A DNA stretch of 64,000 nt from Telopea speciosissima (GCF_018873765.1 NC_057925.1:11915568-11979567); one strand, 5' to 3'; counted from the first letter of the stretch, positions 45,229 through 56,172 are shown. A program made the numbers and translations. Notes: generated from the letters alone by a model not told the origin.

Positions 45229-45340
45229 AAAGTGACAAATGTTATTATTAAAAAAATCAAAAAAGTTCCAAATGGATTCTAGAGATAACGAGCTGATGAT
45301 ACTGAATCAGTTTGACAAGGACGACGACACGTCCGAGTTT

Positions 45341-46732
45341 TTATCTCCGTTGCCATGACTCGGCCAAATTGGTAAACGCAGTCTTTGACGATCCACCTTC
45401 AGCCCATGCAGCCAAGGCCTTCTCCCTCATTTCCCTACACCGCTCTCTCATCTCTGTTCCCTCCTCCGAGTCCATCAACGCTCTGACTCGCTTCTCAACC
45501 TCGGCAGCCACCACAATCCCATCCTCCTCCGCCACCTCCATTGGCATAGCTAACTTCATCTCCTCCACCAAAACCACCTTATTGACTTCCTGTTCTGCAT
45601 AGAGCGGCCAAGCCAGCAATGGCACCCCAGCGCACACCGCTTCTAAAACCGAGTTCCACCCACTGTGAGTCACGAATCCTCCCACCGATTCTCGACTCAA
45701 CACCTCAACCTGCGGCGCCCACGACTTCACCACCAGTCCCCTGTCTCTGGTCCGATCAAGAAACCCCTCCGGCATCACAGCGTTAAGATCGAAATCATCT
45801 GTGGCCGATAACGAAGACCGTGTGTCACTATCCGGTGGAGGACTTCGCACCACCCACAAGAACCTCTGGCCACTCCTCTCAAGCCCCGCGGCGATCTCTG
45901 CAATTTGTTTCGCTGGGAAAACGCCGCGGCTTCCGAAGCTCAAGAACACAATGCTTCGACTTGGTTGCATGTCAAGCCACTTCAAGCAATCTGACTCACT
46001 AGATTGATCTATGGGCTGTAAAACCAATGGTCCAATACAGAAAAAAGCCGGCATTTGTTCTCTGACCGCCTCGATTACTCTTGGCTCTAGTGCTTCAAAG
46101 GTGTTTGATATAATTCCCCTTGATTTGGTGAGATGGTTTGACAAGTCCAACATATCATCGTAGAACTCATTGTTCCGATCAAGTAAAACCTGCGGCATCT
46201 GTGCAGCACGAATTGAGGGCAAGCCTGGGATGTCGAGATTTGTGTTGCCAAGCTCCCTGAGGCTCTTGTCAGTCTGGTTATGAATCGTTGGAAGGTAAAG
46301 GAAGACGGAGAGACCAGAGGCACCGCTCGGCACGTAGTTGTAAAGAGGGATGTTTAGGTCGGCGGCAATAGGGAAGGCAGAGTTGCAGAAGAAATCGATC
46401 ACAAGGGCTGCAATGGAGGAAGAGTTGGAGATGGTTTGGAGGGTGTGGAGGAGGTTTGGATTGTTGCGGCGGATGGTTTGGAAGATGGTAGGGGATGAAG
46501 ATTCAAGTTTAGGAAGAGTAGGGAAGCGGTGGAAGACGATTGATGGGTCTGTTTGAGAGACATGATCGATGTAAGAATCAACGGCAGGGATGTTGAATGA
46601 GTCGCCTGACATGAGGAGAACTGTGACGGAGAAGCTGTGGCTATGGTGGAGGATGATTAGTTTCCCCAGTTCAACCATGGAGACAAGGTGGCTAAGGCCC
46701 GGAGATGGGTACAGAAATATGGTGCCTTTCAT
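45341..46732 (-). CDS. UGT88-like UDP-glycosyltransferase, gene 4 (HSGWNS variant)
   Basis: 463 codons, no intron, ATG at 46730-46732. His15 (PGLSHLVSM) and Asp113 (LVIDF) are present. The PSPG box W338-Q381 is complete except that HCGWNS reads HSGWNS: codon 357 is AGT (45662-45664 on the complement) where genes 1, 2, 3 and 5 have TGT. The His that contacts the diphosphate and the Trp and Asn around it remain, so activity is plausible but may be altered. N-terminal third closest to gene 5 (shared MSGDSFNIPAVD). Residues 224-240 differ from the otherwise shared sequence (REQ, VLQP). Upstream: TATA box 131 bp before the ATG. Downstream: 5-kb LINE about 110 bp past the stop, within the 3' flank. 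Acceptor unknown. Confidence 0.95.
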   Translation of the reverse strand: MKGTIFLYPSPGLSHLVSMVELGKLIILHHSHSFSVTVLLMSGDSFNIPAVDSYIDHVSQTDPSIVFHRFPTLPKLESSSPTIFQTIRRNNPNLLHTLQTISNSSSIAALVIDFFCNSAFPIAADLNIPLYNYVPSGASGLSVFLYLPTIHNQTDKSLRELGNTNLDIPGLPSIRAAQMPQVLLDRNNEFYDDMLDLSNHLTKSRGIISNTFEALEPRVIEAVREQMPAFFCIGPLVLQPIDQSSESDCLKWLDMQPSRSIVFLSFGSRGVFPAKQIAEIAAGLERSGQRFLWVVRSPPPDSDTRSSLSATDDFDLNAVMPEGFLDRTRDRGLVVKSWAPQVEVLSRESVGGFVTHSGWNSVLEAVCAGVPLLAWPLYAEQEVNKVVLVEEMKLAMPMEVAEEDGIVVAAEVEKRVRALMDSEEGTEMRERCREMREKALAAWAEGGSSKTAFTNLAESWQRR

Positions 46733-46862
46733 TTTCTGTTCCTTTCCACAGAAAGGATGAGAAATGCAAGTAGTTTAGGAGTGAACAGAGCAAAGAGCAG
46801 AGCGAAGGGAGGAAGAACTATAGAAACAAGGAAGTTGTCAGACACTCAAATGGGAATGAGCA

Positions 46863-46869
46863 TTTTATA
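46863..46869 (-). promoter_or_regulatory. TATA box of gene 4
   Basis: TATAAAA on the minus strand in the context GCCTATAAAATG, 131 bp upstream of the ATG. The same sequence and spacing occur in gene 5. A start site about 100 bp before the ATG would follow. Confidence 0.7.
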
Positions 46870-47338
46870 GGCGGCTCACGCCAGTGAATTTGACACATAG
46901 TTCTGGATCCTACTATTGCATGTTGTTATCATCACGCTATGCCTCTACATCACGCGTCTTGTTTTAAGTTACCTTCTTCAATCACCAGCTTCATCGTTTG
47001 GACTTCTTCCAAAATTTTCTGGTATAAGGGAAGACTTCCCTTGTCATAATCGTGGACTCACTCTGTCGGAGACAGTGAGGTGTGAAAAGATCGCCTCATC
47101 CTTCTCCAAGTGTCTTGTCCAAGCAAGTATGGGATAGTCTTTTCTCTCCTCACCAAGTTAGGCACTGCACATGCAGTTCAGGCAAGGTGCTGGATGGAAT
47201 CCAAGGGAATCGTGGAGTAGAGTCTGATTTGTCAATCCAAAAGACATGGAGGACTAAACCTGAAAGAGTCGATGATACCAACAAGTGAACTTTTACATGT
47301 GAGAACATTTCCTTTCAAGTAAGAAAGGCATATTTTTA

Positions 47339-47516
47339 AAATTTTTATCCTCTTAATTTGCCTGCCCATACTTGACGTCAAGTACATCTAATAGAGGGAG
47401 GTGGACCCCACCTTGGGCAATGTGTTCGGGCAGGGGGTGAGATAGTCATCTCTGCCCCCTCTGTTAGATGTACTTGATGTCAAGTACGGGTAGGCAAATT
47501 GAGAGGATAAAGATCC
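47339..47516. mobile_element. hAT-type MITE, GGATCTTTATC family, with bZIP-like palindrome
   Basis: 178 bp flanked by a perfect 8-bp duplication TATTTTTA (47331-47338 and 47517-47524). The empty site is upstream of gene 5 (near 60570). It contains TACTTGACGTCAAGTA (47369-47384), a perfect 16-bp palindrome with a TGACGTCA core, and a near-palindrome GTACTTGATGTCAAGTAC in the other arm (about 47470-47487). It sits about 610 bp upstream of gene 4. Confidence 0.8.
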
Positions 47517-47524
47517 TATTTTTA

Positions 47525-48954
47525 TGTGCCTATAACATAGGTGTAGGTATGTATTATCATATGCGGTAGTGCATGCATCTGTATTTTTGTGGGATTAGTG
47601 CATGCAGTTTTAGGGAGTTATGGGATTATCTTATGAAGTGGTCATACGTGTATGTAAGGGTGTCAAAACCTAGCCCGAACCGTTAAGATCGATCGAAATA
47701 GATCGAAAAAACTCGAGATTGAACCGAACTGATCCTTATTGGATTGGTTTTGGACTGGGGTATGACGGGACCGGTTGACAATCGGACCGCACAGGACGAC
47801 CGATAACAAACTATAAACTGAACCGAATTAAACCGATAAGAAAATAATGAGTATAAGGTTATGAATCATTGAATTGATTTCAATATTATTGAGCAAATTT
47901 GTGGTTGTAAGATAAATTGTTTCAAATTAACGAGTATGAGGTTATGAAAATAGGGAAATTGATTTGTAACAATTAGGGTTGTAATAGGGTTGGGTTGGGC
48001 TGGGCTTTTTAAAACCCTAGCCCAACCTTGAGTTCCCTTAGCTGGGCCCAGGCCTACCCTGACCCTGACTCAGGGCCTAAATACCCTGACCCTAACGGAC
48101 CAAACCCAGCCCAAGCTTGCCCTGATTGGCCCTGATGGTCGGGCTTGACCTATTGGCCCTGACCTTGACCCTAACCCTGCAATAAGCAAATTAAAATAAC
48201 AAATGTAGAAAAGATGTGAAAAAAGAGGCTTGAACCCTAGACCACCAAGTAGCAATTGGCTTTTATGGACCACAAAAATTAGGGTAAAAAATCAGGGTCG
48301 GGCTGAGCCCGAGGTCTCAACCCTGACCCAACCCGACCCTGACTCAGGACTAAGAATTTTTGGCCCTTGGCCCTCAGGACCAGAAATCTTAGCCCAGGCC
48401 TTGTTTGGGCTCTGGGGGGGCCAGGGCGGGTTCGGGCTGACAGGGCCAAACTTGCAGCCCTAGTAACAATGCTTGTTCCATTGATCTCCTTTTTAAGTGT
48501 GGGGCTAATGAGATATTTTTATGTAGTTGAAAAGAGAAAGAGGAGAAAATAGGCACAAACCATACCCAACTTGTTTAAAAAAATCCGGTACTGAATTGAA
48601 TCCAAACCCGTTATCATAAATCGAAATCGATACGAAACCAAATCACACCGAAACCAAAACCGAGTTGAAACCAAAAAGTTCTTATTGGATTGGTCTTGGT
48701 TTCTCTAAAAACCACACTGAAACTGAAAAACCCAAACCGAAACCAGACGAAACCGACCCATTGACACCCTTAGGTGTATGGGGAGTTAATAGGAAATTGG
48801 GGAAGTTATGCATGTGGAGGTGTGGTACTGTGGTAATCCTAATTATATCTCTGTTCATCAGTGTTCATCTCTCTTGTCCAGTCTTCAACTCTATTCTCAA
48901 AGTACGTAGATACCAAATATCGTCATTGATTTCGTCATAATATAGAATAGAGAA
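47525..48954. repeat. Upstream duplicon of gene 4, distal part (outside the hAT MITE)
   Basis: 47525-47640 and 48770-48954 match 60575-60750 and 60940-61000 upstream of gene 5. The stretch 47650-47960 and 48480-48770 has repeated AACCGAA / GGTTTTGG words of unknown origin, possibly the ends of an element into which the hAT MITE inserted. No gene. Confidence 0.5.
47974..48462. mobile_element. hAT MITE with TAGGG(N)TGYAA termini, second full copy
   Basis: 489 bp, TAGGGTTGTAA at the left and TTGCAGCCCTA at the right. Perfect 8-bp duplication GTAACAAT (47966-47973 and 48463-48470). Same family as 12582-13147. Confidence 0.9.
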
Positions 48955-50446
48955 AATCACTTGGACACCCCTGTGTTATGACTTAATTACTTATTTTTCC
49001 CAACTTTTTAAACAATTACTTGAACATTCTTTTTATTTTATCATTTCTTTCAAATAGGTCATATCCGTTAGTATGATGTCATCTGTTAAATTTTTTGTAA
49101 TGATTAAACTACCCTTATAGGATAATGAAATGACCCTTTTACCTTTTTCTTTATTTTTTCTTTACTTCTTCTTACAACCCATCGATTCCAGATTCAAACC
49201 CTAATCGATTTTAGAAATAATTCTCTTTTCTTAAACAAATTTCAAATTAAAATAACTCAAATCCTTCTTCTTCTTCTTCTTCCTGCAACCCATCCATTTC
49301 AGATTCAAATCCTAATCGATTTCAGAAACAATTATCTTCTCTTAAACAAATTTCAAATCAAAATAACCCAAAACCCTTAATTGATTACAGATTTGGGATG
49401 AAATGGTATTATATTTTTACCCCATTAGGGATGAAACATCGTCTTCTCAAAACTGTAGAAAACGAAAACAGTGAAGAAATCAATTTGTTAAGCCCCATAG
49501 TGAAAATCTCCTGAATATACGAAAGATAAAAACAAGGATCTGTTTTAGTTATCAGTTGGTGGGAGAAAGGATTTCCATCCAAATCTTGGCCGGTGATGGT
49601 ACATCAGGAGCAGGGAATGGCATTTCGGCGATGGTCTTCGCCCTCCCCATTCACGACTTGCCACACATTAAAGAAACCCCCCTCCCCCCAAAAGGTGCCA
49701 TCGAGTTGCAGGAGGGCCATGCTTCTACTCCTCTAAAGTCAGTCAAGCGTGAAAAAAAAAAAGCAAGAGATTCTTCATCTAAAGTTTTCAAATTTTAAAA
49801 TCAAAAGGGAAATGCAAGAATTCCATCAATGACAGTGGAGGAAATTTGAATGAAAGAAGCAGAACATTGGTTATTACGAAGTTAATTCAGATTTCAGACT
49901 GGGAGAAGAACTTGTAGAAAAAAACAGGAAGACACAACGAATGGAAAGTATCAAGGAAAAAAAAAAGCCGTAAAACAAAGACGAAATCAAACGAAAAAAA
50001 CTACAATGAAAACGCCAAAATTCCATTAAATTCGTAGTACAGAAAACATGTTACTTGAGAAAATTTTAGCCCAGAAATCCATGCTACCAAGTGACCTTTT
50101 TCTGGGGAGGGAGGGTGAAGCTTAACAGAAGAACCAATTCTAAACCCTTTGAACCAATATCGCATGTAACTCATCAGTTTGGGAGCCGGTGATCGGCTGG
50201 TCTGGCACCGCAAGTAGAAATAGTTAAACAAGAAAGAAGGAGACAAAAGAAGGGTAAAAGTTGGTTATTTAATTTTATAAGTTTAAGTTGAAATAACTCA
50301 TAAAGGTAAAACGAATATTTTCAATTAAACACTAATAACAGACTAACGCTGTCAGGTTTCAGGGGTGTCAAATAAATGTTTGAAACGTTGGTAATTATAC
50401 TAAACAAAATGGCCATAGTCTAGGGATGTCCAAATAATCTCTGATT
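48955..50446. mobile_element. TIR element (MULE-like), about 1.5 kb
   Basis: Ends are inverted: AAAATCACTTGGACACCCCTG at the left, and at the right (reverse-complemented) AGATTATTTGGACATCCCTAG. The counterpart without insertion is near 60990 upstream of gene 5. Contains a roughly 105-bp tandem duplication at 49167-49370 (CAGATTCAAACCCTAATCGAT words) and unidentified short frames (49556-49798). Target duplication not resolved. Confidence 0.6.
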
Positions 50447-51009
50447 TGAGTTGAGTGCAAATAAATAGGTTTTCCTATTCTTATGAAAACTTAAGAAGGA
50501 AGACATAATCGTCATTGATTTCGTCATAGTCCAAATGGGTTTATTTGTGGTCTAACGCTACTAATGTTATCTGATTGAAAATACCATTTCTTGTGCTTAT
50601 CTTTATTTGTTTAAACATGTAGTTGTTGGATTCACCTTAGCCATCGTCGTGAGCCTCATCAGACAAGACCAGTGTAGATTGGCCCACATGCATCGAATCT
50701 TTATCCCTTTCAATTCCTTACATGGGGATGAGAATGACCACCCTATCTCCTATCCGAAAATATTGTCCAAAGTGGGATCCACTCCCTCTATTAGAGGACT
50801 TGAAAGAATTAGAGGTGCCCGCAGAATTGAAAGTGATAATTATTCCACATATACCACCCTCACTCGTAACTTTCCATCTTTTTCCTTTGTCTAAGTGGTG
50901 GTTGATTGACTTCTCTGACAGAGAGCCATCAAGCACACCACTTATCGGTGATGGTGGTTCTTTGACCCGTCACAAAGAATAATTAGGTTGAATGTGAAGT
51001 TTGTTATAA
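50447..51009. repeat. Upstream duplicon of gene 4, with MITE 50698-50846
   Basis: Matches 61010-61515 upstream of gene 5, including a worn GGATCTTTATC-family MITE (50698-50846; counterpart 61245-61385). No gene. Confidence 0.6.
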
Positions 51010-51018
51010 TAAAGTTTG

Positions 51019-53068
51019 GCTAAAAGGTCGCACCTTATAAATTTAGCAGTGCTCCATCAATCTGAACCGTTGAATTACTATCGTTTAATCTAGAACATTT
51101 ATTTTATTAAACACATTATCTATTCTTTATCCACATAACCGGTGAACTTTTCATCTCTTTCAAATACCTCTTTTTTCTTTTCCACACACGATCCCCCAAA
51201 TCCCTTTCCCTTCCTCTTACCCACTGAGACAACATCGACTCAGAATCAATATCGGTCTCAATCAACATTGATCGAAATCGATCTATCAGTTAGGTTTATC
51301 TTTTTTTTTTTTTATATTTTCACCCTTGTCCGTACCAACCCACTGATACGGGTTCGGCTAGGAATCGATATCTGTATTTGTAATGTAATACATATCGATC
51401 TCCATCTCCACCGATACCGATCCGGGATGGTATTTATCAGACTGCATCGATTAGGTTAATCTATTTTCTTCAAAAAAATTACTTATTTTTTTTAATATAT
51501 TTTTATCCTTGTCTATACTGACCCACCGATACAAGATCAACCCGGAATCGATATCGGTCTCAATCGATACTGATCTAAATCCATCTATCAGTTAGGTTAA
51601 TCCTTTTTTTTTTTGTTCAAAACTTAGATTTTTTTTTTTTAATATTTTCACCCTTGTCCGTACCAACCCACCGATATGGTTCAACTAGGAATCGATATCG
51701 AGTGGAATGACAATAATGCCCTTACTTTAAAAAATAAAAAAAACCTGCAACCCATTTTCCCCAAATTGATTGGGGAAGATGAGTTGCAGGTATCCTTAAA
51801 CCCATTTGCAATCATCCCTGCAAACCCCTTTGATTGAACCCATTTGCAATCATCCCTTGAAACCATAGGTGCCCAGCATTGATGCCTCTTCTAGACTCCG
51901 GAGGCGGCTCAGGAGAAATCTAGGGTTTTAAACCTCCCCATCACGGAGATCTGAAATCATTCACATTTTGATAGAACCTTTGAAACCCAGATTGGATCAT
52001 ATGCTCCAAAACATCAGGAATTGGGATCGGGCATATCGGATTCGATTTGAATCGGCTTATTTTTCTATTCGATTATGATTTGTATATATCCATGAGGTGA
52101 ACCCAAAGTGGTAAACATCCGCCTGTTTGGTGGCTTGTCGACTTTGGAGCTGCAGAGATTCTAAATATATCGTGGATGAAGGCAAACATAATCCTATGTT
52201 AAGTGGTGTACATGACATCATAAATACTTGTTAATTTGTCATATGAGATTGCTTGCACTTTGGTTTACAAGATAAAACTAGGGTTTAACAGAATGAAATT
52301 GGATTTGGATTGACCCTCTCCCATTCCAATCCATCAACTTCATTTTGAATTGATTGGCTTATCGAATCAGAATTTCAAACATGAGTCAATCAAAATACAA
52401 CGTGATGCACCTTGTGTTCCCATGTCCAAAGCCGAGTTAAAATCACTCACAAGATTTTCACATCAAATTCATACTTGTTAGCTCTGGGGAGTCAAAAACC
52501 TCACTTACGGTCACAGCTGCGACTGTGTCCATTCCTTTATTTTTCATGCACTGGAACTGGAAACCACAACACATAAAAAACCTGCTGGGTTTTGGTTAAA
52601 GCAAACGATCTAGGAAAGAAGAATTCCCACTACACTACAACAATAGTCCAAAAATTCTTCTAAAAATCTTCCCAACCTGCAACCCATTTGAGACCACAGG
52701 GAAGAAGAAGAAAAGGAAGATTGGAAGAAATCGACGAAGGAAGGAAAATGGGGGTTGAAGGATACCTGCAACTCATCTTCCCCAATCGACATATGGGGAA
52801 GTTGGGTTGCAGGTTTTGTTTTGTTTTGTTTTTTTAAAGTAAGAGTATTTTTGTCATTCCACTCTAGCAAGGGCAGGATGGTCTAACCATGTACAAAAAA
52901 GAAAGAGATCGATGAAAAGTTCACCGGCTATATGGGTAAAGAACAGGTAATGTGTTTAATAAAATGTACGTTCTAGATTAAATGATAATAATTCAACGGC
53001 TGAGACTAATGGAGCACTGCTAACATCACTTTATAATGGCAGTGCTCAAGCGCTGCTACTGCTTGCCC
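51019..53068. mobile_element. MULE (non-autonomous) with perfect 9-bp TSD
   Basis: Flanked by TAAAGTTTG (51010-51018 and 53069-53077), the 9-bp duplication typical of Mutator-like elements. The empty site with a single TAAAGTTTG is at about 61517. Long inverted ends (TTTAGCAGTGCTCCATCA, then CGGTGAACTTTTCATC, against the mirrored sequence at 52920-53040) continue inward as CCTGCAACCCA...GGGGAAGATGAGTTGCAGG (51746-51800 and 52748-52815). The left arm carries an extra roughly 520-bp segment (51175-51690) of repeated CGATATCGGTCTCAATCGAT-type sequence. No transposase. Confidence 0.85.
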
Positions 53069-54100
53069 TAAAGTTTGAATGATAATTGATTGGAGAAATG
53101 TTCTTTAGGAGGATTGTACCGCCCATGCACACAGAGATGGAGCGAAATGATCACCCTGCCCCCATGAAAGGCAAAAATCTCATCCCCATTATGGCAAAAT
53201 CCCAACCCCACACCCCCTCCCTCGAGATCTTCAATCTGATAAGAAATTTGATCTGAGATGGAATTACAGGAGCCCTAGGGGTGGCAACATGGTTTAAGTG
53301 CACACCATCGGAATGGGATTACACCTTGGAAATCAATTGTTCAATACGATGACGACATGGATCGGATTGACATGGATTGGCTCATATCGGACAGTTTTGT
53401 CCCTGGTTTTTCTTTAAAATCGGGTTTTTTCTTTTAATAAATTTACCCCTGATCCATACGGTTCCACCATTACAGGATCGGCCTGTACCGATACTAATAT
53501 GAATCACCCGTTACAATCCATGTCTGGTCGCTCAAACCATAGGGCAACAACGGGTCTTGGACCTGGAAGGGATACTCATTTGTGAGTCCAGCCCACTTAG
53601 AAATTAAAATTTAAAATAATTAATGGCGTAACCTAAATTTAATTATTTAATCAATATGATAATTCTTTAATCACGCAATGGGGTTGGGATTGGTGGCATT
53701 GTCAGGTTAGGAAGTTTGGACGGGTAGGTCCGGCACTTATGATTATTATTATTATTTTTTTAATTAATCCGGCAATAATTTAAAGAAGTGAAGAAAGTTT
53801 TAGTAGACCATTGGGTTTGAGACTCATAAATAAGCCCAGCCCATTTAAATACCAGAGTAATGGGCCAAAACCCAACAATGACCTATTTATAAATTGGGCT
53901 TAGGTCTGCGCACACTTGCTGGGCCAGGCTAAATATTTCTATTTCTAGTAAGTCCTATAATATTAAGATCATCTCTCTACACCTCTCCCCGGTTCATTAT
54001 TTATGATGTAAAGGCTACCTTCAAACAACAATATAAGAAGTGTACATGAACAAATTTGGTTCGATTTCGGTTCATATCAAATTTTTTTTTTATGCTTGGC

Positions 54101-54153
54101 TAAGTAAGAAAATAGTTCTTTTTTTTTGCGTAACATAAGTAAGAAAATAGTTC
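54101..54153 (-). mobile_element. Micro-retroinsertion with 18-bp TSD
   Basis: A perfect duplication TAAGTAAGAAAATAGTTC (54101-54118 and 54136-54153) flanks 17 bp: a T9 run plus GCGTAACA, i.e. TGTTACGC-A9 on the minus strand. Single copy at 62467 in the paralogue. Confidence 0.8.
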
Positions 54154-54598
54154 GCTTTAATAGGAACGTGGCAAGCAATTGCGATACGCCGATATCAACC
54201 ATTACATTAGTTAGATAGGGTTAGAAAAAGATATTCACAACTAGAGAAAAGGTTCTCTAAGCCTCAGCGAGGGTGCGTTAGACTTTCTCTCTTTATCTTT
54301 CTCCTCCTCACATAAAATGACCTTGCTGCTCTCTAATGTACAAAACCATTTTGTTACACTTCATAGGTGCGCTCCTATCTCTCACTTGCTCAAAGAACCC
54401 TCTCCCTTCCAACAAATATGAGGGAAGGAATTAAGTGGAGTTTGAATCTAATAGTTTAGACATCGGCAACATCTCACTTAAACTACAAGGACAGCCTCTA
54501 GAGGTGTGACAGAAAAATCCAATACACCATTAGATCATGTGATTGAGTTTGACTATGAGATTTTAGCATTTGGCCAATCTAAAGGTCTCCAAGTCATC

Positions 54599-55082
54599 TC
54601 AGAGCGACCCCCATTGTTTTTTCGAGAGGAACACATGGACGAAAACGGATTTTAGTTTTGAGATCGGAGTCGGAAGATATGAACAAATAGTGATGAAAGT
54701 GTTGAATACGTGTTCTGTGAAGTAGAGCTTGCTGCCAGTGATCGTCCAGGAGGTGTTCCTATATTCTGGAATGTATTGGCTGCTCAGGGAGAGGTAGGCC
54801 ATATTCCCAAACCTTAAACTTGTATTTTGTGTTGGGTAATGTCATGTATTACCTGAGTTAGGGTTTTGAACACTGCATGGATTGGGGAATTATTTGTTTA
54901 TCTTTGATTGATTGTAATACCAGTGGGTTGTTGCTCACTTGGTCATTCGGGTAGTTGCCCTAGCCTTTCATGTTCATTGAGGATTGAAGCAAGGTTGGAG
55001 GGAACCCTTGATTGTATTATTTTACAAGGAATTTTATAGTGAATGAATACCCAGTGAGGGTGGAAAAAAAAAAAAAAAAAAA
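54599..55082 (+). mobile_element. Retroposed sequence with poly(A) and 18-bp TSD
   Basis: AAAGGTCTCCAAGTCATC (54581-54598) and AAAGGTCTCCAATTCATC (55083-55100) flank 484 bp ending in about 20 A. The paralogue at about 62910 lacks it. The 3' part GTGAATGAATACCCAGTGAGGGTGG precedes the A-tail. Either a 5'-truncated LINE or a processed transcript; no protein family recognised. Confidence 0.8.
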
Positions 55083-55273
55083 AAAGGTCTCCAATTCATC
55101 TAATTAATAGTTGAAATAGCTAATCAACATTACAAAAGTTTAATACTTGGAAATATAGCGAAATAGTTTAATATGTGATGGATCATATGATTGAGATATT
55201 TCTTGAAACTTAATATGTGTTTTTTCCTAACAAGTAAAAGGTAATGTTGTAATTCCAAATGCAAGCATATCAA

Positions 55274-55317
55274 GGTAATGGTCTATTTACCCAAAAAAAA
55301 AAAAAGGGTAATGGTCT
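55274..55317 (+). mobile_element. A-tailed micro-insertion with 11-bp TSD
   Basis: GGTAATGGTCT (55274-55284 and 55307-55317) flanks ATTTACCC-A13-G. A related, longer A-run is at 63145 in the paralogue, so this one predates the duplication. Confidence 0.5.
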
Positions 55318-55681
55318 GGATTTGCCAAATATCAAATTTTAAACTTAGAAACAATTATATATCTTCTCATACATTAGCATATTCAGGTATTCCCTTTTAT
55401 TATCAACCATCCATTTTTTTTTAAGTTTCTTTTTTTCATTGAATTTCAAATCTTTATTTGCCTCTAGCAACTATGTGGCAAATAAGATTATTGGTGTAGG
55501 GATATCCTCTATGGGAAAATAATGCCACCTAATCACGTGGGCCGCATGGTTCCTGTTCTTAGACACAGAAGCGCGTGAAAGTATTGTGCTACTCCCATGA
55601 AAAGGCAAAAATCCCACACAAGGTGATGCTTGCGCATGTAGGTTCTAGAGGTCCAGATAGTGATCACTTTCCCTAACATCT

Positions 55682-55730
55682 ATATGGTATATGTGTTTCG
55701 CCAAAAAAAAAATAATATGGTATATGTGTT
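55682..55730 (+). mobile_element. Micro-retroinsertion with 16-bp TSD
   Basis: A perfect duplication ATATGGTATATGTGTT (55682-55697 and 55715-55730) flanks TCGCC-A9-TA (17 bp). Single copy near 63546 in the paralogue. Confidence 0.8.
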
Positions 55731-56004
55731 ATGTTGAAATTTGGACTAACCAACCTGGCCCAACTAACCGATACAATTTTTAAGAACGACGATTAAGCCA
55801 GCCTCAGACCAAGTTCTAGGCAACATGGACTGGGCTTGGTTTAAGGTTTGGGATACTAACTTGGCCCAACTTGTAAAGTTGTATCCCATTGGATATGCCA
55901 TGTGTCATTTTCATGCCCACGTCAATCATATCCTTGTTGTAGGCCACACTCCCAGACAGAAAATTGCTTTTCGACTAGACCAAGTCTAAGTTATTAATAA
56001 AAAA

Positions 56005-56172
56005 AAGGGAAGCAGTTTTCTGTACGGGAGTGTGGCCTACGCCAGCACTCCCATGTGTCTATCTCTCTCCTCCTTAAAACAAGGGGGCAGATGTGTCTTT
56101 TCACATGGGGAGGAGAGAGGTAGACTCATGGGAGTGCTGGTGTAGGCCACACTCTCGGACAGAGAACTTTTT
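56005..56172. mobile_element. Hairpin MITE, nearly symmetrical arms
   Basis: About 65-bp arms: GGGAGTGTGGCCTACGCCAGC...CTCTCTCCTCC mirrored by GGAGGAGAGAGG...GCTGGTGTAGGCCACACTC. Missing at the corresponding place near 63820. High arm similarity suggests recent activity. Confidence 0.75.
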
